DNA of 64,000 nucleotides, from assembly GCA_958366705.1 (NCBI GenBank), contig CATXCB010000005.1:1-64000 (forward strand). Reading direction: 5' to 3'. The stretch is from an uncultured bacterium. Lineage in GTDB: Bacteria; Cyanobacteriota; Vampirovibrionia; Gastranaerophilales; Gastranaerophilaceae. Of the stretch, positions 53,893 to 62,336 are shown one piece after another; the first letter of the stretch is position 1, and each line of letters begins with the position of its first letter. The notes below the pieces were generated by a model. That model worked only from the letters and a program-made list of their open reading frames with translations, made no database searches and was not told the origin of the DNA. Both the position numbers and the translations under genes were made by a program.

Positions 53893-54955
53893 CAAACTTT
53901 TGATAAATATACTTTTGAAACTTAGCAAAATAAGTTGTAATAAGCATTACAACCACAAAATATAAATATGTAGTCTGAACGGGGTCAAATATAGAATATA
54001 TTTTGTCCCCTTTTTCAGTCAATGGAGTACCGGTAATTTTAAACAAAACTACAGTAATCATGTACATTACAAACAAATGATTAGCCATAATATGGTATGT
54101 ACATTTTCCCATATCTTGCAATAATTTAACATCTTTTAAATATGGATACAACAATTTTACTGCAAATAAGGAGACCCAGATTCCAGTCAACGAAGTCAAA
54201 ACAGGGACTATAATCTGGTCGTCAAATCTCCCCCATACAAGCACATAACTCAATCCAATACCATGGACAGGATCAAAATCTCTGTTAAACAGCCACAAGA
54301 CGGCTTGTACTGCAATAATTCCACCAAGCCACTTTTGTGTAAAAATATTATAATTATCTTTAATATATTTCACATAAAAATATCCTAAATATACAAAAAA
54401 CAAAGAAAAAGCAGTTCTCATCACAATTAATGCCAGAGGAGTATGCAAAACAGTTTTCCAGAATGGAATCGCGCCAAAACCTAATAACGCAAATATGGCA
54501 AATGTCAAATACCCATTATTAATCTTTTGAAAAATTCTCATCAAAAATAAAAATACAATCATCGTCATAAATAATTGAGGCACAAACCACAATGGGGAGC
54601 ATATCAACAACTGATGACCATTTAAAAATGGAGTAATAAAAAAGGATTTTAAAGAAATTGGATCCCCCAAGAATTCACCTACAATCGGAACAAGAGCCAA
54701 CGTCACCAGCAAATAAAAGATTTCGTAAGAAAAATACGGAACGAGCAGTGACTTTATCCTTCTTTTAAAATAAGTTGCAACATCATCTAAATACTTATCC
54801 TTAAATAACATCCCCGAAATAAAGAAAAACAACGCTAATTGAAAAGAATATGGCGGAAACATACCAAATATTGAAAACTCTAAATGACCGGAAACAACAA
54901 GCAGAATCGCTAATGCTTTCAATAAAGTTACTTCACCTGAAAAGATTTTATCCAT
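53852..54955 (-). CDS. Acyltransferase 3 family membrane protein
   Basis: A 367-residue multi-pass membrane protein of the acyltransferase 3 (OafA/WecH-like) family. The N-terminus has LKALAILLVVSGHLEFS with the conserved catalytic-type His, then LALFFFISGMLFKDK. About ten hydrophobic segments follow. Members O-acetylate or succinylate surface sugars and lipids. The acceptor is not evident. It overlaps by 41 bases the end of the secreted GH13 gene, which is consistent with tight but antagonistic arrangement only. Confidence 0.88.
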   Translation of the reverse strand: MDKIFSGEVTLLKALAILLVVSGHLEFSIFGMFPPYSFQLALFFFISGMLFKDKYLDDVATYFKRRIKSLLVPYFSYEIFYLLVTLALVPIVGEFLGDPISLKSFFITPFLNGHQLLICSPLWFVPQLFMTMIVFLFLMRIFQKINNGYLTFAIFALLGFGAIPFWKTVLHTPLALIVMRTAFSLFFVYLGYFYVKYIKDNYNIFTQKWLGGIIAVQAVLWLFNRDFDPVHGIGLSYVLVWGRFDDQIIVPVLTSLTGIWVSLFAVKLLYPYLKDVKLLQDMGKCTYHIMANHLFVMYMITVVLFKITGTPLTEKGDKIYSIFDPVQTTYLYFVVVMLITTYFAKFQKYIYQKFVMEVSTRLPRKDT

Positions 54956-55221
54956 ATCCCCTCCAATATTATGTCAAAATTATTATATAAAAAAAATAAC
55001 AAATTAAAACCCGTAAATTTAGGGATTTAGATACAAAGTAACAAAACTATGTGCGTAGCACCCTTGCGGAGCTGAATAATTGATATTAAATCTGCTAACA
55101 TTAGTAACATGATTACGTGCGTAGCACCCTTGATTTTTGTAAAAATATTATTAAATATGAAGTATCAAAATATAGACTATAGAAGCCTTATACTACTTTT
55201 GATTGATTTTTTGTATAAAAG
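54956..55221. other. Non-coding interval before the flagellar genes
   Basis: About 266 bases without a supportable gene. It contains a two-copy direct repeat (55037-55132, listed separately). I see no tRNA or known regulatory RNA. Confidence 0.5.
55037..55132. repeat. Two-copy direct repeat with internal hairpin
   Basis: AGTAACA-N7-GTGCGTAGCACCCTTG occurs at 55037-55066 and again at 55103-55132, 66 bases apart. The core GTGCGTAGCAC is a small hairpin (GTGC/GCAC). Only the seven-base spacer differs, at several positions. The repeat is much more GC-rich than its surroundings, which suggests a dispersed element. Confidence 0.75.
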
Positions 55222-55251
55222 TTGATAAAAAGCTGCTAAATAAGGTATTAT
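55222..55251 (+). promoter_or_regulatory. Promoter of the flagellar gene cluster
   Basis: A -35 box TTGATA (55222-55227), an 18-base spacer and a -10 box TATTAT (55246-55251), each one mismatch from consensus. GAGAGG and the fliE ATG at 55272 follow. The promoter looks like a housekeeping sigma factor type; no sigma-54 or sigma-28 motif is seen. Confidence 0.6.
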
Positions 55252-55271
55252 AAAATAGAGAGGTAGTATAT

Positions 55272-55613
55272 ATGCACAGTAACTTTCCACAATATAACTT
55301 AGCATCAAGAATCCAACATACAAAATTCGATTCAGGTATTAGTCGAAATATGCCAAGCATGAGAATGGATAGAGTAGAAAAACCAGAAACTCAAGATTTC
55401 AAACAGGTAATGAGCGGACTTGTTGAAAATCTAAATGCAGAAATGGAAGCGCCTGACAATTTACTGAAAGACGTTATGTCAGGAAACCAGAATGTTGATA
55501 TTCACGATGTAATGACGGCAATGTCAAAATCAGAAATAAGCGTTAACATTGCAACACAAATGGTAGGTAAAGTTATTAATGCATACGACAGAGTAATGCA
55601 AATATCTGTTTAA
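55272..55613 (+). CDS. fliE: Flagellar hook-basal body protein FliE
   Basis: A 113-residue protein whose C-terminal two thirds match FliE: FKQVMSGLVENLNAE, then DIHDVMTAMSKSEISVNIA and the end VINAYDRVMQISV. FliE joins the MS ring to the rod and is an early export substrate. GAGAGG precedes the ATG. It is first in the run with fliF, fliG-like, fliH and flhA. The rod genes flgB and flgC, often just upstream, are not here. Confidence 0.9.
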   Translation: MHSNFPQYNLASRIQHTKFDSGISRNMPSMRMDRVEKPETQDFKQVMSGLVENLNAEMEAPDNLLKDVMSGNQNVDIHDVMTAMSKSEISVNIATQMVGKVINAYDRVMQISV

Positions 55614-55657
55614 ACCTTATTAGTAAATAAAAAATATTATCAGACAGCGGGACGGAA

Positions 55658-57334
55658 ATGGATTTTAGTAAATTATTAGAAAATAAACCTTTACTATATG
55701 GAACAATTGGAGGAATTGTTCTTGTTATTGCAGTAATAATTATAGGAATATCAATTGCTGCAAATAACGGAGGAAGTAGTAATAATGTTGTTGGGGGTGA
55801 ACCTTTAAAATCTAATGTGGATTTACTCACAACAGATAATATAGGAAAAGCACTAGAAATCCAAGCTTTGCTTGCAAAACAAGGTATAACTGTCGAAAGA
55901 CAAATGGATGGTACTAAATCAAAATTAGTCCTGAATGCTAAAAATTGCTCATCATTAACAAAAAAATGTACTATTACAGACAGAGATAATGCAATTATCA
56001 CAATTGTACAAAGTGGTCTTGTTGACCAAAATGTAGGATTAGAAATTTTTGATAAAGGCGATTTCACATCAACAAAAGAAGATAAAAGAATAAGATTGGC
56101 AAGAGCAATGAACGGTGAATTGGCCAGACTGATAAAACAAATAAAACCAATACAAAATGCAACCGTATTTATATCTATTCCTGAAAACAGTACCATGTTT
56201 GAAGATCAAAAGCCTAAGACAGCAACTGTTCAACTGGTAATGCCAATAGATGAAAAACTTGACCAGCTAAAAGTAAAAGCAATAACAAACTTGCTTTTGG
56301 GCAGTGTTTCAGGATTAACCGCAGAAAACATAGCAATTACAGACACCAATGGAAATGTTTACCATAGCGTAATGAATGCAGAAGATGAAATGCTCCAAAA
56401 ACTTGAAGAAAATGATAAATACATGCAGCAAAAAATATCTAAACAGTTAGATAGATTAGTTGGTCCTGGAAATTATGTAGCAACAGTAAGTACATTTTTA
56501 AGACAAGCTCCTGTTGAAAAATTTTCAATAGAATATGACCCAAATAAAAAAGCATCTGTATCTGAACAATCTTTTACTGAAGGCTTGGGTGACAGAACTC
56601 AAGACCAGAGCAAAGGTATCAATGCAGTAAGCACATATCTTCCAAATGGTCTGCCAACCGGAGGTACTGATTCAAGCCAGAACAGAAATTACTCAAGAAG
56701 AGCAACTGAAACTCAATACGGCGTAACAAAAACTCAAACCAGTGAATATATAAAACCTGGTGTGGTAGAAGATGTTTCAATAGCTGTTACTTTAGATAGA
56801 AATAACTTACCGAGCGACACTACTATCGAAGAATTAAAAGAATTAATTGCCCGCGCAGCAAGTCCTAAAGTTACAGCAGAAAATGTATCTATAGCATTCA
56901 CAAACTCAAATGATCCATATCTGACACCGGACAAACAGCAAAATTTACCAAAAGTTGATGAAACCGGTAATCCTTGGTGGCTGGCTTTAATATTGTCTGG
57001 ATTAGGATTAATAATTATATTTAAAGCAATCTCTTCAAAAGTAAAACGAATTAGAGAAGAAAACGAAATTGAAGTAGAAGCACTGCGCCAGAAAGCACTG
57101 GAACAAGAAAGACAATTAAATGATATAAATTCAAGAGCTAGCCAGTTGACACAAAGACAATCTGAACTTGCTCAAGATTTGATAAATCAACAACAGCAAA
57201 GGGTTCAACAGCTTCCGCAATTTGACGAAAGCCTGTTGTTAGATTCTCTGGATAATATTTCCAATGAAATAACTGAAGATGCTGCTGACAATATAAAAAG
57301 CTGGATTGAAGAAGGTTCAACAAAGGAAGGTTAA
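55658..57334 (+). CDS. fliF: Flagellar MS-ring protein FliF
   Basis: A 558-residue FliF with both membrane helices (about residues 15-37 and 436-455). Between them lie ring-building domains with ARAMNGELARLIKQIKPI, ATVFISIPENSTMFEDQKP, and the segment from GPGNYVATVSTFL to PGVVEDVSIAVTLDR. The cytoplasmic tail (about 456-558) is glutamine-rich and coiled and would contact the FliG-position protein. The two-helix form is that of FliF rather than the shorter SctJ lipoprotein of injectisomes. The start has only a weak site (GGGACGG). Confidence 0.92.
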   Translation: MDFSKLLENKPLLYGTIGGIVLVIAVIIIGISIAANNGGSSNNVVGGEPLKSNVDLLTTDNIGKALEIQALLAKQGITVERQMDGTKSKLVLNAKNCSSLTKKCTITDRDNAIITIVQSGLVDQNVGLEIFDKGDFTSTKEDKRIRLARAMNGELARLIKQIKPIQNATVFISIPENSTMFEDQKPKTATVQLVMPIDEKLDQLKVKAITNLLLGSVSGLTAENIAITDTNGNVYHSVMNAEDEMLQKLEENDKYMQQKISKQLDRLVGPGNYVATVSTFLRQAPVEKFSIEYDPNKKASVSEQSFTEGLGDRTQDQSKGINAVSTYLPNGLPTGGTDSSQNRNYSRRATETQYGVTKTQTSEYIKPGVVEDVSIAVTLDRNNLPSDTTIEELKELIARAASPKVTAENVSIAFTNSNDPYLTPDKQQNLPKVDETGNPWWLALILSGLGLIIIFKAISSKVKRIREENEIEVEALRQKALEQERQLNDINSRASQLTQRQSELAQDLINQQQQRVQQLPQFDESLLLDSLDNISNEITEDAADNIKSWIEEGSTKEG

Positions 57335-57343
57335 AAAAGAAGA

Positions 57344-58342
57344 ATGGCAACTAAGAATTTTGATTACGAAGGATTTGCCCAAAATCTTGCAGCACAAGCT
57401 CAAGATTTAGTTCCGCAAGATTTTAACGATGTGCAGAAACAATACGTAATTAATACTCTTGGAAATTTTTCATTATTATCAGGAAAAGCCCTTGCAGAAG
57501 ACCCAAATTTGAATTTTAATGAAGATCAGGCAATAACAATAACCCAAATTATTGCAGAATGGTCATTTCACAAATCAGTTGACGTAATACGTTCCGGAAT
57601 TCCACAGCAATACTGGGACGCTGTCATGCAAAAAATTGCATATACAATTTTTGAAATTGCAAAACAAACATTTTCACAAGGATTACCGCATGATAAAATT
57701 CTTGAACTCATAGAGCACCACGTAAAAAAGAGCTATCTTGAAGCTATTACAGAATTAAAAAACAAAGGTGTGATTGATGAAGGTCTGATGGAATATGCAG
57801 CTTCTCAGTCAAACATGGATAAAATGGCTCAAGAAATGCAACAACAGCAAACTCAAGCAGCTGCACAAGATGAACTAACACAGGATTATCAATATACAGA
57901 AAACAATCAACCTGCGGATTTTCCAAAAGTAGACTCAAAAGTCTTAAAGCTTGCAACTGTAGCCATGCTGTTCAAAAAAATGAATCAGGATAAAGTCCAG
58001 ACAATATTAAATAAATTTGATCCGGATGATGCTCAGGCTGTCATAAAATATATGAGAATTCCGGATTTACAGGATAGAATCGGTGCTCACAATGCTCTAA
58101 GATGCTTGCAAGAAATAAAAACATCACTGCCAAAACCTACAGATTTGAGCCCGAATAGAATTGTTTTAAAATTGAAAAAATTCACATCAAAATATTCAAG
58201 TAAAGAAATAGATACAATATTGATTAGAGAGCGAGTTGGGGTCAAACGCCTTGTATTTAATGCAATAGAGGGTAAATATTATGATAAAATGCCCCCTAAA
58301 GTTGCAAGTATTGTTGCCTCCCACTTGCAAAATAGTGTATAA
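57344..58342 (+). CDS. fliG: FliG-position protein, divergent
   Basis: A 332-residue protein between fliF and fliH, the place of fliG. Residues about 205-245 (LATVAMLFKKMNQDKVQTIL, then FDPDDAQAVIKYMRIPDL) resemble the FliG armadillo-like repeat. The N-terminal 150 residues do not show the usual FliG start, and a glutamine-rich linker lies near residues 160-185. The C-terminal end (RERVGVKRLVFNAIEGKYY, then a short tail) is too short and lacks the recognisable torque domain with its charged helix. It may be a degenerate FliG used as a scaffold. The symbol is positional. Confidence 0.6.
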   Translation: MATKNFDYEGFAQNLAAQAQDLVPQDFNDVQKQYVINTLGNFSLLSGKALAEDPNLNFNEDQAITITQIIAEWSFHKSVDVIRSGIPQQYWDAVMQKIAYTIFEIAKQTFSQGLPHDKILELIEHHVKKSYLEAITELKNKGVIDEGLMEYAASQSNMDKMAQEMQQQQTQAAAQDELTQDYQYTENNQPADFPKVDSKVLKLATVAMLFKKMNQDKVQTILNKFDPDDAQAVIKYMRIPDLQDRIGAHNALRCLQEIKTSLPKPTDLSPNRIVLKLKKFTSKYSSKEIDTILIRERVGVKRLVFNAIEGKYYDKMPPKVASIVASHLQNSV

Positions 58343-58354
58343 TAATGTTGTATC

Positions 58355-59062
58355 ATGATTATAAAAAAGAAACGGAAAATATCAGTTGATGAGGGAGTGG
58401 AACAATTAGTTCCAAATCAAAGCAGGGAAGAAGTCGATTCTGAACAAAATGAAAAAGATATCGACTTATTTGACCTTGATAATATAGACTTTAAACAACG
58501 CCAGGAACGCAGAAAAGGCGACAGACGCAGAGGGTTTCGCAGAATTGACGATAGGAATTTGATTTCACGTGCAAAAGAAGAAGCCAATTCAATTAGAGAA
58601 GCTGCTGCTAAAGAAGGCTATCAACAAGGTTTACAAGATGCAGCAGAGGACATACAAAGAGTTAGAGAATCTTTAGAGTCTTTTTTAAATGCAAAACAGG
58701 AAGTTTACGAAACCATTGCTCCGGATGTTCTTGAAATAAGTCTTGATATAGCCAAAAAAATCATTAAAAAAGAAATGTCTGAAAATCAAGAAATCCTGCT
58801 TGATAATATAAAAGATATCTTAAAAAGTTTATCTAAAGAAGAAACAAAGATAATGCTGAAAGTCAATCCGTCTCAAGCAGCAATGCTGAAACAAGAAATT
58901 CCTGAAATAATGAATTTTGCAGGACTGGAAGCTAAGGTTATCATTGTACCTGATGAAAACACAATGGAAGGTGGCTGCATGCTTACAACGTCAAACGGCG
59001 TAATTGATGCAACCATCGAAACACAGTTAGAAATAATAAGTGAAGCATTGAAGGGAATTTAA
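58355..59062 (+). CDS. fliH: Flagellar export regulator FliH
   Basis: A 235-residue FliH/SctL-type stator of the export ATPase. A basic N-terminal part (RRKGDRRRGFRR) is followed by a helical AKEEANSIREAAAKEGYQQG segment and the conserved C-terminal domain ending MEGGCMLTTSNGVIDATIET. FliI, its usual partner, is not encoded next to it. The stop overlaps the flhA start by one base (TAATG). Confidence 0.88.
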   Translation: MIIKKKRKISVDEGVEQLVPNQSREEVDSEQNEKDIDLFDLDNIDFKQRQERRKGDRRRGFRRIDDRNLISRAKEEANSIREAAAKEGYQQGLQDAAEDIQRVRESLESFLNAKQEVYETIAPDVLEISLDIAKKIIKKEMSENQEILLDNIKDILKSLSKEETKIMLKVNPSQAAMLKQEIPEIMNFAGLEAKVIIVPDENTMEGGCMLTTSNGVIDATIETQLEIISEALKGI

Positions 59063-61170
59063 TGGCAGCACCGGAGGGAAATGCAAATCCAATAAGTGAA
59101 ATATTTATGGCAGTCTTTGTACTGTTCCTTTTGATTATCCTGCTTGTAGAATTACCAAACTGGGTAATCAATACCTGTATTTGCTTGAATATAACTCTTG
59201 GAATTGTATTACTAATGTTTGCATTATATGTCCAAAAAACACTTGAATTATCCTCATTTCCATCAATTATTTTGATTGGTACAATGTTCAGACTTGTATT
59301 ATCAATAGCTTCAACCCGTCTAATTCTTGCAAAAGGAGAAGCCGGAGAGGTTATACACGCTTTCGGGACTTTCGTAACAGGCGGAAATATGATTGTCGGC
59401 GGGGTAATCTTCCTTATTATTACAGTTGTACAGTTTATGGTAATTACCAAAGGTGCAGAACGTATCGCAGAAGTATCAGCACGTTTTGCTCTTGATGCGA
59501 TGCCAGGTAAACAAATGACAATTGATGCTGACTTTAACGCTGGATTGATATCTCCGGAAGAAGCTACAAAAAAACGTGAAGACTTATCCAGAGAATCCAG
59601 TTTAATGGGTTCAATGGATGGTGCCATGAAGTTCGTAAAAGGTGATACAATCGCAGGTATAATTATTGTTATTATAAACATTGTTGGCGGACTATGCGTT
59701 GGTTGCTTAATGAACCAGATGGCTATAGGGGACGCAGTTTCGAAATACACAGTATTAACAATAGGTGATGGTCTTGCTTCTCAGGTACCATCACTGTTAA
59801 TGTCAATTGCAGCTGGTATTTTTATGACCCGTGCCTCAGCAGCCAGCCCTTCATTAGGTTCGGACGTTACAGCTCAAATCACAAGCAAACCTTATGCGTT
59901 GTTTTTTGCAGCTGCATTTTTATTACTTCTGGCATTTACAGGTCATACATGGTTCTGGCAGGGAACAGGTCTTCCGCCCTTACCATTTTTGATAATGGCA
60001 ATAGCTATATTTATTGCGGGTTTCCAGGTATTAATCAATGCAGATGTTCAATCTCAACTTGGACAGTTAGAAAATGTACGACAAAATATGCAGGATCTTG
60101 TTAACCCTAACAGAATGTATGAACGTTTAGGGGTTGATATCCTAAGCTTGCAAGTTGGTTCAAATCTGCTTGTTATCGCTGACCCTGATCAAGAAGGACA
60201 ATTACTTGCAAAAATAGCAGCACTACGCCAAAGAGTAACTGATGAACTTGGATATATTCTGCCAAACATAAGAATTATGGACTCATCAGCTCTCGATGCT
60301 AATGAATATATGATTTCGATTCGTGGTAACACTGTAGCTACAGGTTATGTATACCCCGGTAAATTCATGGTAATTGCTGACCAATGGGACTCAATGAAAA
60401 AAGAAGTTCCTGAAGATGCAATTATTGGTATTGACCCTACATATCAAACTCAAGCTTACTGGATTAATCAGGAAGATGCAAAATCTGCAAGATTAGTTAC
60501 CGCAGTTGATGCAACAGATGTTATTGTTACACACTTACAGGAATGTGTAAGAAAACATGTAGATGATGTTATGACAAAAACAGATGTTCTTAAACTTATG
60601 GAACTTGTTCGCTCTCAAGATCCGACACTTGTTAATGACCTCGTACCTACAATTATTTCTACAAGTGACTTACGTAAAATTTTTGTTAACCTGATACGAG
60701 AAAAAGTTTCCATAAAAGATATTATGTTTGTATTTGAAAGACTTTGTGATTATGCAAGATTTTCCAAAGAACCGGATATCTTATCAGAAAGATTAAGAGC
60801 AGCTCTGGGTAGGCAAATTTGTCTATCAAACGTTCAGGATGACAAAGTATTGTATGCTCTAACCCTATCTCCTGAATGGGAAAAAACACTTGATGACAGC
60901 TGCCAAAGAACAGAGCTTGGAACAATGTTTTTACTTAATCCGGTTCAAGTACAAGAACTTATCGAAACAACAGCAACAACCCTTATGAGAGCACATCAAA
61001 CCTGCGGGAAACAGCCTGTAGTACTATGCTCTCCGAGAATAAGACTGCCGCTGTATCAACTTTTAGAACGCCATATTCCTACAATTGTTGTAATTTCATA
61101 TTCAGAACTAATTACAGATATCAAAGTTGAGGCAATCGACACAATAGGAGATGCATACATAACTGACTAG
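59062..61170 (+). CDS. flhA: Flagellar export gate protein FlhA
   Basis: The export gate of the flagellar type III system, 702 residues. The N-terminal membrane half (eight helices) has the signature RFALDAMPGKQMTIDADFNA and KFVKGDTIAGIIIVIINIVG. The cytoplasmic half from about residue 340 carries the four-domain export platform, with RQICLSNVQDDKVLYALTLS and a C-terminus ending DTIGDAYI. SctV of injectisomes is a close homolog; the linked fliE, fliF and fliH decide for flagellar. The start is coupled to fliH. flhB, fliP, fliQ and fliR do not follow. Confidence 0.92.
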   Translation: MAAPEGNANPISEIFMAVFVLFLLIILLVELPNWVINTCICLNITLGIVLLMFALYVQKTLELSSFPSIILIGTMFRLVLSIASTRLILAKGEAGEVIHAFGTFVTGGNMIVGGVIFLIITVVQFMVITKGAERIAEVSARFALDAMPGKQMTIDADFNAGLISPEEATKKREDLSRESSLMGSMDGAMKFVKGDTIAGIIIVIINIVGGLCVGCLMNQMAIGDAVSKYTVLTIGDGLASQVPSLLMSIAAGIFMTRASAASPSLGSDVTAQITSKPYALFFAAAFLLLLAFTGHTWFWQGTGLPPLPFLIMAIAIFIAGFQVLINADVQSQLGQLENVRQNMQDLVNPNRMYERLGVDILSLQVGSNLLVIADPDQEGQLLAKIAALRQRVTDELGYILPNIRIMDSSALDANEYMISIRGNTVATGYVYPGKFMVIADQWDSMKKEVPEDAIIGIDPTYQTQAYWINQEDAKSARLVTAVDATDVIVTHLQECVRKHVDDVMTKTDVLKLMELVRSQDPTLVNDLVPTIISTSDLRKIFVNLIREKVSIKDIMFVFERLCDYARFSKEPDILSERLRAALGRQICLSNVQDDKVLYALTLSPEWEKTLDDSCQRTELGTMFLLNPVQVQELIETTATTLMRAHQTCGKQPVVLCSPRIRLPLYQLLERHIPTIVVISYSELITDIKVEAIDTIGDAYITD

Positions 61171-61214
61171 GAATAATTTGCCATCTTTTTAAGATGAGCA
61201 GGGATGAGTGTTTA

Positions 61215-61421
61215 ATGAAACAAATTTTTCTATTTTTAATAAAAATTTATCAATGGTTTTCAAAATTCACACCTAAAGTGTGCAGGTTTTACCCGACCTG
61301 CTCAGAATATACAAAACAAGCTATAATAAAATATGGAGTATTAAAAGGCGGATGGCTTGGCATAAAAAGGATATGCCGCTGTCATCCGGGGAACCCTGGA
61401 GGATATGATCCGGTACCATAG
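61215..61421 (+). CDS. yidD: Membrane protein insertion efficiency factor YidD
   Basis: A 68-residue protein with the YidD signature: RFYPTCSEYTKQAIIKYG, then GIKRICRCHPGNPGGYDPVP. It assists membrane protein insertion together with YidC. The ATG at 61215 is used, with AGGGA 10 bases upstream; an ATG seven codons earlier is less well placed. Usually it lies near rnpA and yidC, so this position after flhA is isolated. Confidence 0.92.
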   Translation: MKQIFLFLIKIYQWFSKFTPKVCRFYPTCSEYTKQAIIKYGVLKGGWLGIKRICRCHPGNPGGYDPVP

Positions 61422-61430
61422 ATACACAAA

Positions 61431-62039
61431 TTACTTAAGAGTTTTTAAGACTTCTTTAACATAATTAGGGTCATTAAAAACTTTGTAGGTACGTGTAAAC
61501 CATTCATGAATCGGTGCTGTACCTTGTGAACCTGTTGTTTTAAACCCTCCATTAACATATTGAAACATAAACAAATCTACTCCTACTCGGTTTGGTTTAA
61601 CATTATATCCATTTATATCAACAGTAATAAAAAGTTTAGGTTTCAGAATATTTTTGTTATACATATTTTCAAACATATAAATAATTCCATTAGAATCAAC
61701 GAGGCACCCGTCATCTAAAGTCCCCGGTCCCATTTCTGAATTTCTATAATATTCTGCAATGGAAAACTTACAATCAGAGGCTCCTGTCAAATATTTTTTA
61801 AAGATATTAGAATATGGAGTTTGAGAATTAGCCATATACATTTCTGCATCCAAATCATCTGCTCTCATCATTCTATCAACCTGTTGAATTACTGAATAAG
61901 ACTTTAGTAATTTTTTATGAATAACATGAATTTTGTATGAGGTAATAAGATTTGGAATAGTCAAAGCTGCGACCACACCTATTATGCCCAATGTAATAAG
62001 GACTTCTGCAAGGGTGAATGCTGCTTTGTCATTCGACAT
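61431..62039 (-). CDS. Type IV pilin-like protein (prepilin) with uncertain start
   Basis: A 202-residue prepilin-like protein with FTLAEVLITLGIIGVVAAL at its start. The C-terminal part contains the TFA/GSP-type VDINGYNVKPNRVGVDLF, a DxNG loop commonly linked to calcium binding in pseudopilins, and differs from cassettes 1-3. The ATG at 62039 has no ribosome binding site and lies inside a hairpin (62038-62058). The frame is open without a stop for 80 more codons upstream and would join a well-placed ATG at 62293 if the G run at 62254-62263 changed by +1 or -2. Expression may therefore be phase variable, or the run may be miscounted. Confidence 0.78.
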   Translation of the reverse strand: MSNDKAAFTLAEVLITLGIIGVVAALTIPNLITSYKIHVIHKKLLKSYSVIQQVDRMMRADDLDAEMYMANSQTPYSNIFKKYLTGASDCKFSIAEYYRNSEMGPGTLDDGCLVDSNGIIYMFENMYNKNILKPKLFITVDINGYNVKPNRVGVDLFMFQYVNGGFKTTGSQGTAPIHEWFTRTYKVFNDPNYVKEVLKTLK

Positions 62040-62103
62040 TCCGAACTTGGTTCGGAATCTTTTAATTAAGCGTTTTGATTCAGCTCCTGAAATAAATTCA
62101 GGA
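62038..62103. repeat. Palindromic REP-like element at the prepilin start
   Basis: Two hairpins lie in tandem: ATTCCGAAC/GTTCGGAAT (62038-62046 and 62050-62058, three-base loop) and TCCTGAA/TTCAGGA (62085-62091 and 62097-62103, five-base loop). This pairing of CATCCTGAA...TTCAGGAT with TTCCGAA...TTCGGAAT hairpins is the form of a family of dispersed palindromic elements known in several bacterial groups. It reads in frame into the prepilin. Confidence 0.7.
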
Positions 62104-62242
62104 TGACAATTTGAGAGGGCAGAATAACAAGTTGTATGTTCGGAATGGGGTAGTAAAGGTTTTAAATAACCGGAGGTACCGGTAGGATTAAAATTTAAAA
62201 TAAATAATTTTAAAGATCTTAGAATACTGTTGGAGTGGAGCT

Positions 62243-62293
62243 TTAAAAGGTTACCCCCCCCCCGATTTTCTTGTTATTATTGAGTTCTAGCAT
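62243..62293 (-). pseudogene. Leader frame with ten-G tract, out of frame with the prepilin
   Basis: A start with an optimal AGGAGG (62305-62300) six bases before ATG (62293-62291) opens a 16-residue frame, MLELNNNKKIGGGVTF, ending at a stop at 62245-62243. A run of ten G (62263-62254 on this strand) lies within it. With 11 or 8 G the frame would pass through 85 leader codons with no stop into the prepilin ATG at 62039, making a protein of about 287 residues. As read it is off. The run is the only long G or C run that I see in the window. Confidence 0.7.
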
Positions 62294-62336
62294 ATTATAC
62301 CTCCTATAAAATTATTAATAAAGTTATTAGTATTAC

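Noticed and set aside
55576..56196. Open frame of 206 codons on the minus strand over fliE/fliF
   Set aside because: Antisense shadow of fliF; no family features and no start signal.
58983..59750. Long open frame on the minus strand inside flhA
   Set aside because: It is fully antisense to flhA, has low-complexity composition dictated by the opposite strand and no ribosome binding site.
55272..61170. Injectisome (virulence type III secretion) instead of flagellar genes
   Set aside because: FliF has two membrane helices and full ring domains, and FliE is present; SctJ-type lipoprotein and injectisome-specific genes are not seen.
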